Positions 36,166 through 49,279 are shown, counted from the first letter of the stretch. The stretch: 64,000 nucleotides of DNA from Nansenia antarctica (GCA_963989245.1 OZ022351.1:14911934-14975933), one strand, 5' to 3'. Notes: generated by a model from the sequence alone, not told the origin. Numbers and translations: made by a program.

Positions 36166-37632
36166 CCCTCCACAGGCACGTCGTCCTCGTGCTGGCTGAT
36201 CGACGGCTCCACGGTGAGGACCACCTTGTGGACCTCCCTCAGGTGGCTGAAGTACACGCCCACGTAACCGAAGGCCTTCTCGCAGAACTCGCAGCGCAGC
36301 GTCCGGCGCGGCCGACCCTCCGAGTGGTGCAGCTTCATGTGGGTGCTCAGGCTGCCGGAGTGGGCGTAGGCCTTGCGGCACACGGGGCAGACGTAGGGCC
36401 GGCTGTTGGTGTGGCTGTTCATGTGGCTCTGGAGGTGGTGCTTGAACTGGAAGCAGCGGCTGCAGGTGGGGCAACGGTGAAGAGGGCGACTGCCCAGGTA
36501 AACCCGCTGGGAGCCCCCTCGCAGGTGTAAGGGGGCTGGCTGTGGACAGTCCAGGACCTTGGTGGAGAGCTGGTGCCCCACTACCAGCTCCTGCTCCAGG
36601 CAGTCGGAGGTGAGGGAGGGCAGGCCCACCAGCTGGGGCACTGTTTCCATCACCAGCATGGGCTTGGGTCGGATGCTGCGGTACTTCTTGGAGATGTCCA
36701 CCTCCTTCTGCTTCGACCCCGGGGCGATCGTCGGAGACTTCTCCGGGACCCTCCTCCGAAAGAAAGACAAAGACCTCTTCTTTCGTGCCTCAAAGGCCAG
36801 AATATCCTCCATTGTCTTTCTCTTCCTCCCTCTCTTCTTGCCTGGCGGTTTCTGCAGTGCACCAAACGCGGGAAGGGTGCTCGTCTTTGCCAGGGGCTGG
36901 CTCTGGAGCACACAGTTTGGCATCTGGTTCTGACACAGGGCCTCGGCGGTCTCTGGGGTGTTGGATGTGGGATCTGAGGAGTTGGTGAGGCCAGGCTGGC
37001 TTGGGAACCTTTTCTCAGGGGACATGGCGTTGAGTTTGGCTGCCGGGATGAGGGTGCTTTTCATCTTGGAGTAGGGCAGGATGGGCAGCTTGCCCCTTGG
37101 TGGGGAGGGGATGATCTGGACCGCTTTGCTGAAAATGGCTGGGGAGAGGACGGTGATGCTACTGGCTGGCTGTGGCTGGCCAGAAGTCTTGGCTTGGCAC
37201 GGCCTTATCTGACTGCCTTCATCCTGGGCTTTTACCGGGGAGCCTTTAACAGCACCAGATAGGTAGTGGAGGTTCTGTAGGATGCCGGCGGACGGGCGTT
37301 CGGGGGTGTCCATGGCCCTCTCCACCTGGGAGCCTGAGTACAGCACAGCGTTGTCTGGGAGCAGAGCCGTAACGGAGACTTCAGAGGAGGTCGAGTCGAT
37401 CAGTATGACCTGCTCTGACGGCTCTGCTTTGACCAGGCTCTCCTTGGACTCCGGTGACTTTTTCTTCGCTATCACTGCCGCGGACCGCGCCCGGGTCGTC
37501 ACGGCAACCTTGGTGGGGGTCTTCACCCTGGCGGTAGGCGCCGCAGATTTGACCTTCTCCGGGGTGCCCTTGCTTCTCATTGGCTGGTATCTGGGAATGG
37601 GCAGCTTCAGGTTCTTTTGGACCGGCTGTTGC

Positions 37633-37671
<39 letters not shown>

Positions 37672-37924
37672 GGCCTCTGAGGGGACACAGAGGGGGGCAG
37701 TGCCACCAGGGAGAAGGTCCCCTCCTGCCCTGCCACCTGCATCAGGGCATAATTCTGGGCAGGGACGATGATGGACTTGGGGCTGACGGCCGTGGAGGCT
37801 TCAGGGAGGGAGGCGGGAGGCTGGCAGGACAGGACGGCCGGGGACGGCACCACCACTGGGGCGGCCTTGGGGGCGATGCTTCTGAACTGGAGGCTCTTCA
37901 TCTGGCATGGAGGTCTAGATCCTT
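36166..37924 (-). CDS. znf438: znf438, large internal coding exon (zinc fingers 1-3)
   Basis: This exon encodes most of zinc finger protein 438, a nuclear C2H2 protein thought to act as a transcriptional repressor. Family-typical motifs are visible: FRSIAPK near the start, NYALMQVAGQEG, KLPIPRYQPM, KGRKR-type basic stretches and KKYRS. Numbering from the TTG codon at 37931, which is upstream of the splice site, C2H2 fingers lie at residues 487-507, 515-535 and 547-568 (the third has H-x4-H). A run of 15 glutamines lies at 37626-37670. The exon starts after a good acceptor (pyrimidine-rich tract, then GACAG) with a split codon, so the initiator methionine should be in an upstream exon not found here. 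It ends at a consensus GTGAGT donor. Family assignment is by recalled similarity to human ZNF438 (about 830 residues). The polyglutamine tract is not a feature I recall in mammals. Confidence 0.93.
37626..37670. repeat. CAA/CAG trinucleotide repeat within znf438
   Basis: Fifteen consecutive CAA or CAG codons on the minus strand encode polyglutamine. Only two interruptions are CAG near the 3' end; the rest are CAA. It is likely length-variable between individuals. Confidence 0.95.
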
Positions 37925-38188
37925 CTGTCAATCGAACAGAAAAACAACAACAACAATACAGTCAAAGACTAATATTCCAACTTCCTGGCGTATTATTAGG
38001 CTACAGAGCACAGTGATTACGGTTAGTGAAGTAGCACGTCCCAGTGGGAGGGCTGACTTTAATGGTGTCGTTACAAAGCAGTCCCAGTCGGAGATGAGAG
38101 AAACAGAGATAGGTAGACAAGACACTGTCACTAACATGTACATGTCAGAGTCTGTGACAAGAAGCCCTATTACCCATGCCCCATCTTA

Positions 38189-38193
38189 CACAG

Positions 38194-38241
<48 letters not shown>
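38189..38241. repeat. (CA)n microsatellite upstream of znf438 coding exons
   Basis: CA units with GA and AA interruptions, about 260 bp upstream of the splice acceptor on the minus strand, so probably intronic. Confidence 0.95.
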
Positions 38242-38625
38242 CCCCCAGGCACAGACAGAGTGCCCCCTTTGATTTGTGCTCAGCGTGCGGCCGTGGTTCA
38301 TGCATGGGCTCGGCGGGGTGCTTCTCGTACCCCCTCACTTCCTGGAAGGATCAGTCGGTGGAGCGTGAAAGCCGCCCAAGGGCAGGAGGTTTACCAGATG
38401 AAGAGGGTTACCTCTGCACTCATCCCTTCTGACCATCAGCAAAGCCTGGCCGTAGGGCGAAAGCAGCCTTACAAAGCCCTATTCTCCCTGTAATGCCCAA
38501 ATCGACAAATGATATTTCACAGTGCAACAGTATTTTTTTATTTTTTTTTAAGTAGACCTAGCTTGTAATCTAGAATGTCAAGATGTCCAAAGGCTAGTCA
38601 TTGTAAAATGCTGAATACGCATGGT

Positions 38626-38677
38626 ATTAATTAATTAAATTAATAAATAATTTAATAAATAATTTAATTAATTAAAG
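38626..38677. repeat. AT-rich palindromic tract
   Basis: TAATTAATTAAATTA pairs with TAATTTAATTAATTA across ATAAATAATT. It could fold into a hairpin. Confidence 0.6.
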
Positions 38678-41600
38678 GCGTAGACCCTACTGTAGTCCTT
38701 TTATACCTGTATGTTTTATGTTTTTCATTTCAACTCAGAAAGAAAAGCCCAGAACACACTTCACAAATATCTACATACCTGTTTGAGAGAGGGATTACAG
38801 TGGAATGCTTCAAAAATGCTGATTGTAAACAGATGATTTTGGCAGGAGTTGGATTTCACATTTTGATCTCACTTTCAATACCAGTCTTTGCATCGGCACA
38901 TTTCCAAGTTGTGTGCGTGATACCAAGCGGTAAAACTACAGGCATTAAAAAAAATAGGTTCTGGATGTGACAAAAAAGGGCAAACATTTGACTGTATGAT
39001 TTCTCCCACGTAAAAACCAACCAACCTATCCATTTTCAAAGGACTTAGGCAAGAGGCATTACATTTCAAAGAGGGGGAAAAAAGAAACAAAAAAAAGGCA
39101 CATTGCTAAACACCTGGAAGTATTTCTGTGAGACCGATTATTTATACAGTATCCACACAGCATCTTAACTCCATAAAACTGGAAATATGCCCCCTCTGTT
39201 TGGATAGTTGATTCCAATTCAACTGTGAATTTGGCTGGGTTTTCAGCAGAATAGAACTGTGGGATACCTACGATACTCACAGGATTAGAAAAGAGTATGG
39301 ATGGTGGAGGGGAGGGGGATTCTGGCACGAACAAGCAACTCTGGTGGTTCTTCCCATCAGCAAGAGTGAAGGTAGTGGGGGGAAGTTGAAGGTAGTGGGG
39401 GGAAAGGGAGCGTATAAAGGGTATATGCCCCCCCCCCTCCTCTTTGCCCCTCCCTCAGCTTGGCACAGACCAAAGATGTCTGTTAAGTCCAGCCCAACCC
39501 TGTGAAAGGAGAAGGGCCTCACACCTTTCTTCCACTCCTCATGGAAATATGAAAGCTACGCAGCCGAGCAACCACAAGCCGTGTTCCGCCAGTGTGTGGG
39601 GCTGTCTGCTTAAGTCAGAGTGATGACTCCTCCTGGGAGGAGTGGGGGTCGTGAGAGTGAGTGAGAACAATAAGATCAGGATGATGGGACGGAATGGAGG
39701 AAGAGTGAGAAAAATGAACGTCCAATGTTCTGCGCTGATCAGAATTGATCGTAGCACTTCTGCAGCTGGTGTCTTCATACAACAGAAGAGGTGCAGCTCA
39801 GTTTAGCCTTTCACGCCAGAGGTCTTCATGCTGCTCTTGTAAAACACACATAGATTACTTCAGCACTGCTACAGGAAGTATGCTGACGGGACAGGACTGG
39901 TGTGGTGTTAATGAAGACAACACCCCCCCCACCCCCAAACCGACCCTCCTTTTGTTTCCCTCTCTCCCTTGTTTTGGGATTCTCTTCTCTGTGTGCGTCC
40001 CTATCCGCATAATGAGGATGTTAACATCTCTCCCTCCCCCCCCTTTTGCCACATGTCATCTCGACCAGCTCTGGAGGGGAGGGGGAAGGGGGCCTGACTG
40101 TCGAGGCTCCGACGTCAATCATCCTTCTCAACACGCTAGCACCGCAACAGAGAGAGAACCGAGCCTCTCTATCTATATAAACAACGTTCCCGTCTTCCTG
40201 TGCATGCTGGCCGGGCCGAGGGGGAGGTGTGTTAGGGCCCCCTCCTGCACACCTGCGCCGGATGATAATGATATAAGTACAGCAGGGAGCAGAGACAAGA
40301 CATGGGGTCGGCCCAGAGGCGCGCTGGTGGGGTTAACTGGAGCGAGGGAGAGGGAACAGGAGGGGAGGGGAGTGAAGGGGTGAGGGGGCTTTACCGACAG
40401 TAATCCCACCCCACAGCTTTGTGCTCCCCAACCTGGATTCATATCAGCTAGGTTGTTATTGTAAAACAAAGCCTTTTCATTGGCTGAGCTCACAGACAAG
40501 GAGGGGATAAAATGTTAATACGGGGAAGGTCAGCGTCATGTGGGCTCTGTTCTGCCCGTTTCCAAATAAATAATAAAACAATAAAGAGGATGTCTCTCAT
40601 TATAGATAGGTACTATTCAAATGTATGTGGCTAATGAGCTTCCTCCTCTTGAATCTGTATACTACTGAGCCTGTGTTAAGGAGAGACAGACACCCAAGGA
40701 CTTACCTCAAAGAAAGTTAAAGTGAGGTCACAGCCACTCAATCTGGGACTGGCTTTAAAATGCCAGCCGCTCTAATCTCCCAGAGGTTAGAGATCACGGC
40801 TGGGTTGAGGACATAGTCCTAGTTCTAGCTGCAGCGAAGAGACATCAGACAGAGACCAGAGGAACCACGGGCCGACCCAACTGCAGATAGATTAGCAGGT
40901 AAGGCCGAAGGTGAAAGGTGAGGGCTGGTGTTTACGTTAACACCAGGGGGTTGTGGTAGAGTCCGGGGGCACCGATGGAACAGCCCATGCATCCACGTGG
41001 AAAGGAATGCGCTGAGGAGGCCGGATGGCCCAAACGGTCAATGGGTCAGTTTGAACTGTGCAGCCAAACATCCACTGGCCTCATCCGCCCATGAGGTATT
41101 CATGTGGAGCTTTATGACTTTGCAAATGACAATGTTTTGACATTTAATTTGTCAAAACATGCATTATGTCGTGTTCTTGTAGTCACACACACTCATTCCA
41201 CTCCACTATTTTAGGCCCAGGCTTAGTGCTTGAGATTTCACTGTGTGGATTCCAGGCTTCCCAGCAGACTTCTCGTGGCTTTATCCCAAGACAGATGTCC
41301 TGTCCGTGTCCTGTCAAGACTGGTCCTCACCAGATATCGCTTGTTGCAGAGGAGTGAACGCGGAGGAGGCTCCTTTTTCCTGTAGTTAAAAATTCCATCA
41401 AGAAAAGCATGCGCTTCACGTAGAGCTAGAACAAAGACAACCTTCAAACAGCAGGAGGACAGAGAGAGTGGCCACACAAAGCCCAGCGGTGAGAGGCCTG
41501 TTATCTTGCCTGTAGGTGAGAGTAGTGCTCATCTGGGGCTCAAAGATAGAGGCTGGAGGTAGAGGGGGGTTGAAATGGGGGGCCAAGGGGTGTGTGTGTG

Positions 41601-42124
41601 AGGGGGGGGTGGCAAGCATAAGGCTCAGCAGAGGCCAACCTCCCCCAGGTTGTAGCAGAGATGAAAGCGCAGGATCTCTGGTAGATAAGGGGCGCAACAC
41701 AGGGGGTCGGGGCCGGCCTGTGTAGCCAGGTCCAACGGACATGTTCCCCAGCCACCCCCATCCTCTCCACGGCCCCATCCTCTCCACGCTCCCCCACACT
41801 ATCTGGGATGAGGGTGTGTGGTACAGAATAAGAGCTGTGTGTTGGGTATAATCTAAACACTACGCCAGACAGATGCACATATTCCCCTGTGTCCACAATT
41901 TATCCGTGCATTACTGTAAGAAAAGGATGGGAATGTAATTTCATTATCAGAACACAGAGGAGCGTTTGGTGCACCAGCCAAGCAGAAAAGGAATCAGATA
42001 ATTTCCGGGTTTTTTCACGAGTGTGTTATCTGTGCTCGATTGCTTTTTCCTGCATGCATGCTAAGCACTCATTTCTCTTTTTGGAGGGTAGGGATTTGTC
42101 CTGGAAGGGGGTGAGGGGTGAGGG

Positions 42125-42176
<52 letters not shown>
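42125..42176. repeat. (GT)n microsatellite
   Basis: Twenty-six GT units. Confidence 0.97.
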
Positions 42177-42177
<1 letters not shown>

Positions 42178-42650
42178 AGAGCAGCACAAGCTCTGCTGTC
42201 TCTCTCAGGAGCACGGGCGGTCAGGGGGAAAATGAAATCAGTGTTTGCAGAACTCCTTGCTTTATCTCAGAGCGGGGAGGAGAGGGCCAAAGAGGTGACT
42301 GCAGAGGGGGAAGGAGATGATTCTACTACAGCTGTATCCTTAACAGGGCGACACAGAGAGGTGTAGCAATGGAGAAAGGTACACCATACAAGCAAGGTAT
42401 TCAAGACCACGCACCGTACGTCATTAGCTGTCACCTGAGCAAATCAATGTGAGGAAAGAAATCCATTCCAATTACGATCCAGCCGCTTGGCCATGAATGG
42501 GGATGTAGATGGATCAATAAATACCTCCCATTGCAAAAGAGGAAAAACCCGCTATGTTTAGAATACCAAGAACAAAGATTCCAGGTGTCAATGACATATG
42601 CAGCTCCCTTTTTAAAGGGGCAAACTGGGATTCAAACAATGACAAAACGG

Positions 42651-43193
42651 TCACCCAGACACTTTTTTTATTTTAAACAGCTGAGGGATGTGACTGTAGA
42701 AATGTAACCATCTCCTATTCATAGACAGAATATCAGACATCGATACATGATTTCTGAGCCGATCTGATCTCTGGCCACACGAGCGTTTACACACCGTTGC
42801 GCAAAGATTCTCCAGCAGCCACACAGAATTGTGTATCACAGGATCATTCAAGTACACTGGGCATGTCCGTGCCGGTAGACCAGGAAATGATTCAGCGTGT
42901 GCCAGTGTGACCTGGAAGCATGTCAATACAACACTATGCGATGTAGAATTTAACTGCACTGCAGCTAAGGTAAGCAATAAGTTCACAAACGCCTGTACTT
43001 CCATGTTCATGTTGAATAAACCTCTGGTAGTCAAAGAAGGCTGAAGTCCTTTGTTTGCTTTCATCCGGTTTTCCCGGAAAAGGGTCGCGCTAACGTGGGT
43101 GTCTGCGTCATCGTTATCAACATGCTCCCTTATCGCCGACCACACGGCGGCGGAATCCAAGGAATGTGAATACTCTCTTGCAGAGTTTTCAAA
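42651..43193 (-). other. Unrecognised open frame, about 180 codons
   Basis: The minus strand is open from just after a TGA near 43215 down to 42651. No ATG occurs in its first third, and the nominal start at 43160 is TTG. Internal methionines occur from about residue 33 (ENRMKANKGLQ). I see no family motif, signal peptide or repeat. An AATAAA-like sequence (AAAATAAAAAAAGTG) overlaps its end. It may be chance, an exon of a non-coding transcript or part of an unknown repeat. Codon use is not clearly coding. Confidence 0.2.
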
Positions 43194-43219
43194 AGTTTGT
43201 GGAATCAGTTCTCGGCCGA

Positions 43220-44814
43220 ATCATGTAGCCGGGAGGTGCAAACGTTATCAAAGCATCGTGGATTCAGATGTGTAGCAGCCCACGCCTAAGGCCAATTATG
43301 ACTTCCACAATTCCCTTTTCTGGCAGACGGACCCACAAAGAAAGGCACTCATTTCCTCTACAGAGACCTACAGTAACCTTTGACCTGATGTACTGATGAC
43401 TAAGTTGTGTGTCATTTCCATGACACTGTCACAGCTTCAGTCACCAAGGAGAACACGTCTGCCAGGCTCAGGTGATGTGACTTGTCACCTCCAGGTCAGA
43501 GAGAGGGGGAGAGAGTGTTCGTCATCTCTCAGTGTTCCACACTAAACATTTATCTGACCTTTCCCTTCACTCTGAAATCTGGACTCAGAGTCTGAGAATA
43601 GGTCAAATATTACTAAAGAGAGAGAAAGAAGAGATGGGGAGTGCTGGGAGGGGTAAAGAAAGAGGAGTATAAAGGGAGTAGTGGAGTGTTAGTATGAGCC
43701 TACAACAGTAGAAATATGTGGAAAGGACAAGAGCTTTAAGCAGTCACCAATTGAATATAACATCTTCAGTTTTTTACTAAAGGGTTTAATTTAAGAGATG
43801 ATTTTCCCTTACGTAAGGAAATTGTTTAAGGGTGTTGCATAAAGCTCCTCAAATTAATCTCTTAGCTACGGAAAATATGTAAGTGTTTTACATAGTTTTG
43901 AGGTATCACCATGGTACCACGAGGTACAGAGGTAAGCCAAAAGAGTTCTCTAGTTACCATGGAAATAGGTTAAATGACACAACTTCGTTTTGGACATTGT
44001 GAAATATGATATTCAAACCTGTTTCAGACTTTTTTTTATTTATTTTTTATCTATTATACTAAAACGTATTGACCTGAGTTAATTTATCTCTATTTGTTTG
44101 CCTTCTTTTTCTAACAACTTTCTAACAACAGTGCATAGACTGTGAGCAAACAAACTAGATAACTAGCTAGCTAGCAGTAGCCAGGCAGATGCAAATCTGT
44201 TACATCTAGGGAAAGCACCATCCACCAGCAGTGAATGAAACATGAATTTATTTATTCACATTATGTGATCTTCATAGAATTAAAGGAACTGGTTTGGGGT
44301 TATTAATTAAAGGAATAGGTTTGTTGGATCTGATGAAACTTTTGTGAACAATTCTAGAACTGAAAACAAACTTAACAAAATATTTTTAAAAAACAGCCAC
44401 AACATTCGCGAGAGACAAAAAAATGGCATTTGCGACTCGCAACAAACAAATTTAGTCAAAGGACATGAAAGAGTCAGAACAGCACAAAGAAAGTAAACTT
44501 GCCAAAAACTGCTGAAGAGCACCAACAAGCAGAGCGTACATACAGACGAGATAGATGAACTAGAAAATAGGCTAGTTCACGCCATGTTCTGGCTTAGCTC
44601 ATCCATCCATAATTCATCTTTAATCCATCTTTAATACCCTTTCAGATAATATGGGAAAAAGTAGAACCAAATGCTCTCAGTGCTGTTTGGGGTCTCCCCA
44701 TCAGTGCCTTCCCTCCCTACTTCCAAGAAAGATGTCTTTTGTCACCCTACTGGCTAGAAGAATAATCTTGACCAATTGGACATTTACTGTATCTCCCTCT
44801 CATACCCAGTGGAT
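43220..44814. other. Non-coding, no gene recognised
   Basis: AT-rich with the possible MITE at 43790. No exon is recognised. Confidence 0.45.
43790..43990. repeat. Possible MITE-like repeat
   Basis: GGGTGTTGCATAAAGCTCCT and ATCACCATGGTACCACGAGG are phrases I associate loosely with fish MITEs. No convincing terminal repeats were found. Confidence 0.25.
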
Positions 44815-45010
44815 AAGGGGTAGTGGTGGTCTAGTGGATAGTGAGTTGGACTTGGGATCGGAAGGTTGTGAGTTCAAATCCCGCCTGAAGCCACACCACT
44901 ACTAGTGTGCCCTTGGGTAAGGCACTTAGCCCTCAGTTACTCCAGGGGGAATGTCCCTGTAATTCGTAATTGTAAGTCGCTTTGGACAAAAGTGTCTGCT
45001 AAATGGCAAA
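44815..45010 (+). mobile_element. tRNA-derived SINE, near full length
   Basis: The A-box-like TGGTCTAGTGGATAGTGAG and B-box-like GTGAGTTCAAATCCCGCC form a tRNA-like head. The body holds GTGCCCTTGGGTAAGGCACT and TTAGCCCTCAGTTACTCCAG. The tail is TTGTAAGTCGCTTTGGACAA then AAGTGTCTGCTAAATGGCA with an AT-rich end, the LINE-derived tail shared by many fish SINEs. It would be transcribed by RNA polymerase III and mobilised by a partner LINE. Confidence 0.85.
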
Positions 45011-46508
45011 ATTATTAAATTAAATTAAAATTATAAGACATCCTTTATTTTCTTAGATTGGAAAACAAATCTGACTTTCATTAAGTGGCTCCTCAAATAA
45101 ATGTGGGAAATGATGGGGTCCCTTCTTCCAATTCATACAGAGGACACATTTCCCACTCATTCCTGATTGAGGCAACTCTTGCGGTTTGGAGGGGTATCAA
45201 TATTGTGTTTGTTGTGGTGTTGATGATATGCTGCTGTACTGATTATTAGTGTCCATTGCTGACACTGTTCACTATTAGCTGACTGATTGACTTTTGTTAG
45301 TTTGTTTATGTCTGTTTATGGTTGTGTTATTTTAGTTTTGTCAGTCTTTGTAAGCTGTTTTGGTGTTTACTACTATGTCTACTGTAATTTGTAAAAAGTA
45401 TTTTCTGTGGAGGGTATATGTACCTTTTTACTTTTTTTATGGATGCTCTGTTTGCAATTGTATTCCCTTGAAGAGTGCAATAAACAAAGTATAAAAAAAA
45501 GAAAAAAGATCAAACCAGAAAAACCTGTGCATCAAAAATCTACCAGACAGACAAACTGCAGTAATCACGAAAATGAGGACATGCTAAATGTGAATAAGGG
45601 ACCCAAAAGACAAATATCAACGGATGATATTCAAACTGGGGAACTATTATATTAAACAAAAGAACAAATCCTCAAGACCCAATCTCATCTAGAGAGATGC
45701 GAAAGAGATATCCGTTTCGTCTAAGATATCTCGACAAAACAAGACGAAGGTAATACAAAAAAGAGCTGGAAGATGCCTGCATAAAAACCCAGTCGAGAAA
45801 ACCAGCAAGTCCACTGTTGAATAAAGGTGTGATCCAGGTTATTCAACGTTTGTTCATACAGTGAATAGCTTGTCTGACAGAGATTTGTTTTGAACAATGT
45901 TGGTAGGTCCACTTTGGGGGTACTGAAATCCCCCATGACTATCTGAGTGACTATTGGAAGATAGCCTAAGGCCAATTTAAATGTTAATGCATGTTATTTT
46001 AAGAATCTGTATTTACTGTAGATTATAGTCTCCTACATAGGTGTACCCAATGAGGATTTCCATAATATAATATAAAATGCACACAATCAATGAAAGATGA
46101 GGAGCAAGATATCCTCCAAAGAGCCAATTAAGATTATGATTAATTATGACTGAAAAAGGCTAATAACAAATAAATTGAATTATCTGGAAACCGTAACATG
46201 TTTTTTTAGGGTTAGAATTTAGAAATTAAGAATATTACCAAGTCCTACTGACATGCGTGGCAACCGCAGACAACACTGCAGAGGGGTTTCAAGGCAGACT
46301 GATTTGTATATTGGGTTGTACTAATGATGACAGACATTGGTTACATTCATGACTTTGGACCAATCAAAGTGACGAAGAGGTGGGATAAACAAAAACGTCA
46401 CAACAAGATGGCGACTACTTCACTGGAAATGAGGATATCTTCCACTACAGTATCTGAAATAAATATACACTATTTTAGTATACTAAGTATGTATAAGTGT
46501 TTATACAC

Positions 46509-46510
<2 letters not shown>
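45011..46510. other. AT-rich non-coding, possibly LINE-derived
   Basis: A minus-strand patch reads VMGDFSTPKVDLP near 45930-45890, faintly like a LINE endonuclease GDFN motif, but orientation disagrees with the L1 remnant downstream. Unresolved. Confidence 0.3.
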
Positions 46511-46602
<92 letters not shown>

Positions 46603-46610
46603 TATATATG
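46511..46610. repeat. (TA)n microsatellite
   Basis: About 45 TA units. Confidence 0.97.
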
Positions 46611-47720
46611 AATAAATTCAAAGTTCATGAAAACCTCTAGAAAACTGAACTTGAAGCGGGAGAACATTAATTGAGAACTTTCTGTCAAATTGAAACAAAG
46701 ACAATCAGGATTAAATAAACTAAACTATTAAGAGCGTCCCTAATAGTGAAGTGCCAGGACGAGACTGATTCCCTGTTGAATATTAGAGCAATTATTGAAA
46801 TCAAATATCACCTCTTTTCTGCCAACCAATCATCAAATACTTCTGAATACAATGTATCAAACCAACATCTCAGTCATCCTTAAACCAGGAAGAACAGGAG
46901 ATACGCCAGCAGATTAAATAATAACTGTGACAAAATTGTTTCTTAAGTCATAGGTGCGTGCTCCCAAGCATTATTCATTACAACCAAAAAGGTTTCTTTA
47001 AAAAATAGACATATCCAAACCTAGAAATAACAGTTGATTCAAATAATGTATTAAGTGCCACAAATGGCATACTGTCAGACCCATTCTCATTGGAGAGAGG
47101 GACCAAAAAAGGTTGTCCACTCTCACCACTTTTATTCACTATTGTTATAGAACCTTTTGCTGAATTTATTAGACAGGAGAAAGACAATCACAGCAATACA
47201 TATTAAACAGGAATATAAACTAAACGTATTTTGGAAACTATTATACATTTTGCTAAAGTATCAGGTTATAAAATATATCAAAACACAATAAATGTGAATG
47301 ACAAACCATTCCAGAAACTCTGGTATTTAAATGGGCGTCAAAAGGCTTCAAAACACTTATGTAAGATGTAAGCAATAAGTTACAACTATAAGGATAATCT
47401 ACAGCCATTATTATATAACATGAACAGTGAACTTCAGAAATTGAGAAACTTGCCAATGAACATAACAGGAAAAATATGAATAATAGAATGCTGTGGCTAC
47501 CTACATTTCCATATATTTTTTATACATCACACCTCCAAAAGGCATTTTTCAAGACAGCCTACTCAATTATAATAGATTTGATATGGTCCACATAAATAAA
47601 TAAATCCCATAGATTGAATAGATAGCTGCTACACTTTCCATCATCAGGACATTTTAACCTGCCAGATCTGTACAACTTGGCAGCCCAAGGATTCTGTATC
47701 CAAAATATAATGAACTATAA
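46600..47720 (+). pseudogene. L1-type LINE reverse transcriptase remnant
   Basis: Translated pieces in shifting frames match L1 ORF2: ISVILKPGRTGDTPA at about 46870, ERGTKKGCPLSPLLFTIVIE at 47092-47151, and QPLLYNMNSELQKLRNLPMN then ITGKI near 47400. The YADD catalytic segment is missing and there are many stops. It is a very old or mutated copy. The 5' part (45.4-46.5 kb) may also be L1 but was not recognisable, and a (TA)n tract separates it. Confidence 0.7.
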
Positions 47721-48257
47721 GTCTAAGATGAATAGATGTTGAGAATGCACAAGTTAGCCCCAAAAACATAGTTAGCAGCAGAATGTGAGAAAGTGCAACA
47801 ATAACAATAACATTATCAAAGGAGCACAGAGAGTGAAGGAAATTATAATTTAGTAAACAATCAAATGCCATAGGAGAATTGCAGCATTGATGTATGATTG
47901 TCTATATGTATATTATGTAAAACAAAAAAAAGAAGAAAATTACCAGATATTTTTTTTCATTAAATGAGGGGGGGGAAACATTATAATCAAGCACCCCCAG
48001 TGGGGGAAAGTGAAGTCACAGCAACCTTGAGCAGGACACTTTGAAAACACCTGCTTTTCCAGTCTCACCTTAATGATCACACAACGCTATGGGAGAACTC
48101 TTTTAATGGGGCCCTGGAAGGAAGGAATCTGGCAGCTTTCTAATTTTAGGCGCTACAGCGTGTTAGATGAAACGGTAGACCATGGGGGCACAGAGGTGGA
48201 GAAGTTCTCAGTCTCTCTCTCTCCCTTTCTCCTACCTCCCTGTCTATCAGTATATCC

Positions 48258-48489
<232 letters not shown>

Positions 48490-49279
48490 CTATCATTCAA
48501 TATGTTCCCTTCTTTCCCTCTCTCTCTGTATTACCCTCTCTGTGTTCATCTCTTTTCTGTGTGAATTTATGAATCCCTGTACTCTCAATCTCTCTCTGGC
48601 CCTCTCCCCCTTTTCTTAAGTAAATAAATAAGTAAATAGAAAATAAATAAATAAACAAACAGCACACTGTGATGCAAATTAAAGCAGGTTCAGGGACGTG
48701 ACGAGCTGAGGCAGATAAACAGAGAGGCGGAGGGGGGCGGACGGACGGACCAAGGACATTATACTTGTATCAGTGGAGCAGAGTGAAGAACGGAGTGGCT
48801 TCGGAGTGGTACCATACCTAGGGTAGCTTTGAAGTGAAGAGCAGCCTCAGAGCAAGTCACAACATAAGGCTTGAGTACTAGCACCAGCTAGAGGAGTCAC
48901 AGAGAGAAACCACCTCTAAAAAGCACAACTTTAATGATGACTGCTCCCAGAGACCTGATGGAGATCAAAGAATATGCAGATCCCAGAGGTTCTCCTCCCA
49001 TGAAGTGAGGTTGGTATTCTAAAAGCAGGTCATCGCAAGACAACTTTTTTTCTTCATCACTTTACATAGAGTGGCCTATCTCAGGTAGCTTGCTCTGTGT
49101 CTTGGCTAAGAACACTAGCCCACAAGAGAGGAAAGACCCGGTGTATAAAACAGGTATTGCTGCAGTGTTTGAGGCCCTATTTCCAGGTACAAGACCTCCG
49201 TGCATTTAAATGCATGCATACACACACTAACACTCCATCATACTGTATGTACCATAACATACCAAATAGATGTGTTCCT

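Larger units (their letters stand above)
37925..42650. other. Probable znf438 upstream intron, no exon found
   Basis: The acceptor at 37925-37926 implies an intron running to higher coordinates. I could not identify the exon with the initiator methionine. CA and GT tracts are the only clear features. Confidence 0.5.

Noticed and set aside
35722..36988. Plus-strand frames of 110-134 codons
   Set aside because: Shadows of the GC-rich znf438 coding exons on the opposite strand.
37617..38432. 271-codon plus-strand frame with a poly-leucine start
   Set aside because: It is antisense to the znf438 exon and its upstream intron; the leucine run is the complement of the glutamine codons.
39745..40383. 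212-codon plus-strand frame
   Set aside because: Low-complexity Pro/Arg/Gly-rich stretches around G- and C-runs, no recognisable motif, no splice context I could support.
44820..44890. A functional tRNA gene
   Set aside because: The A and B boxes are present, but the sequence continues into a SINE body and tail and no clean cloverleaf is apparent.
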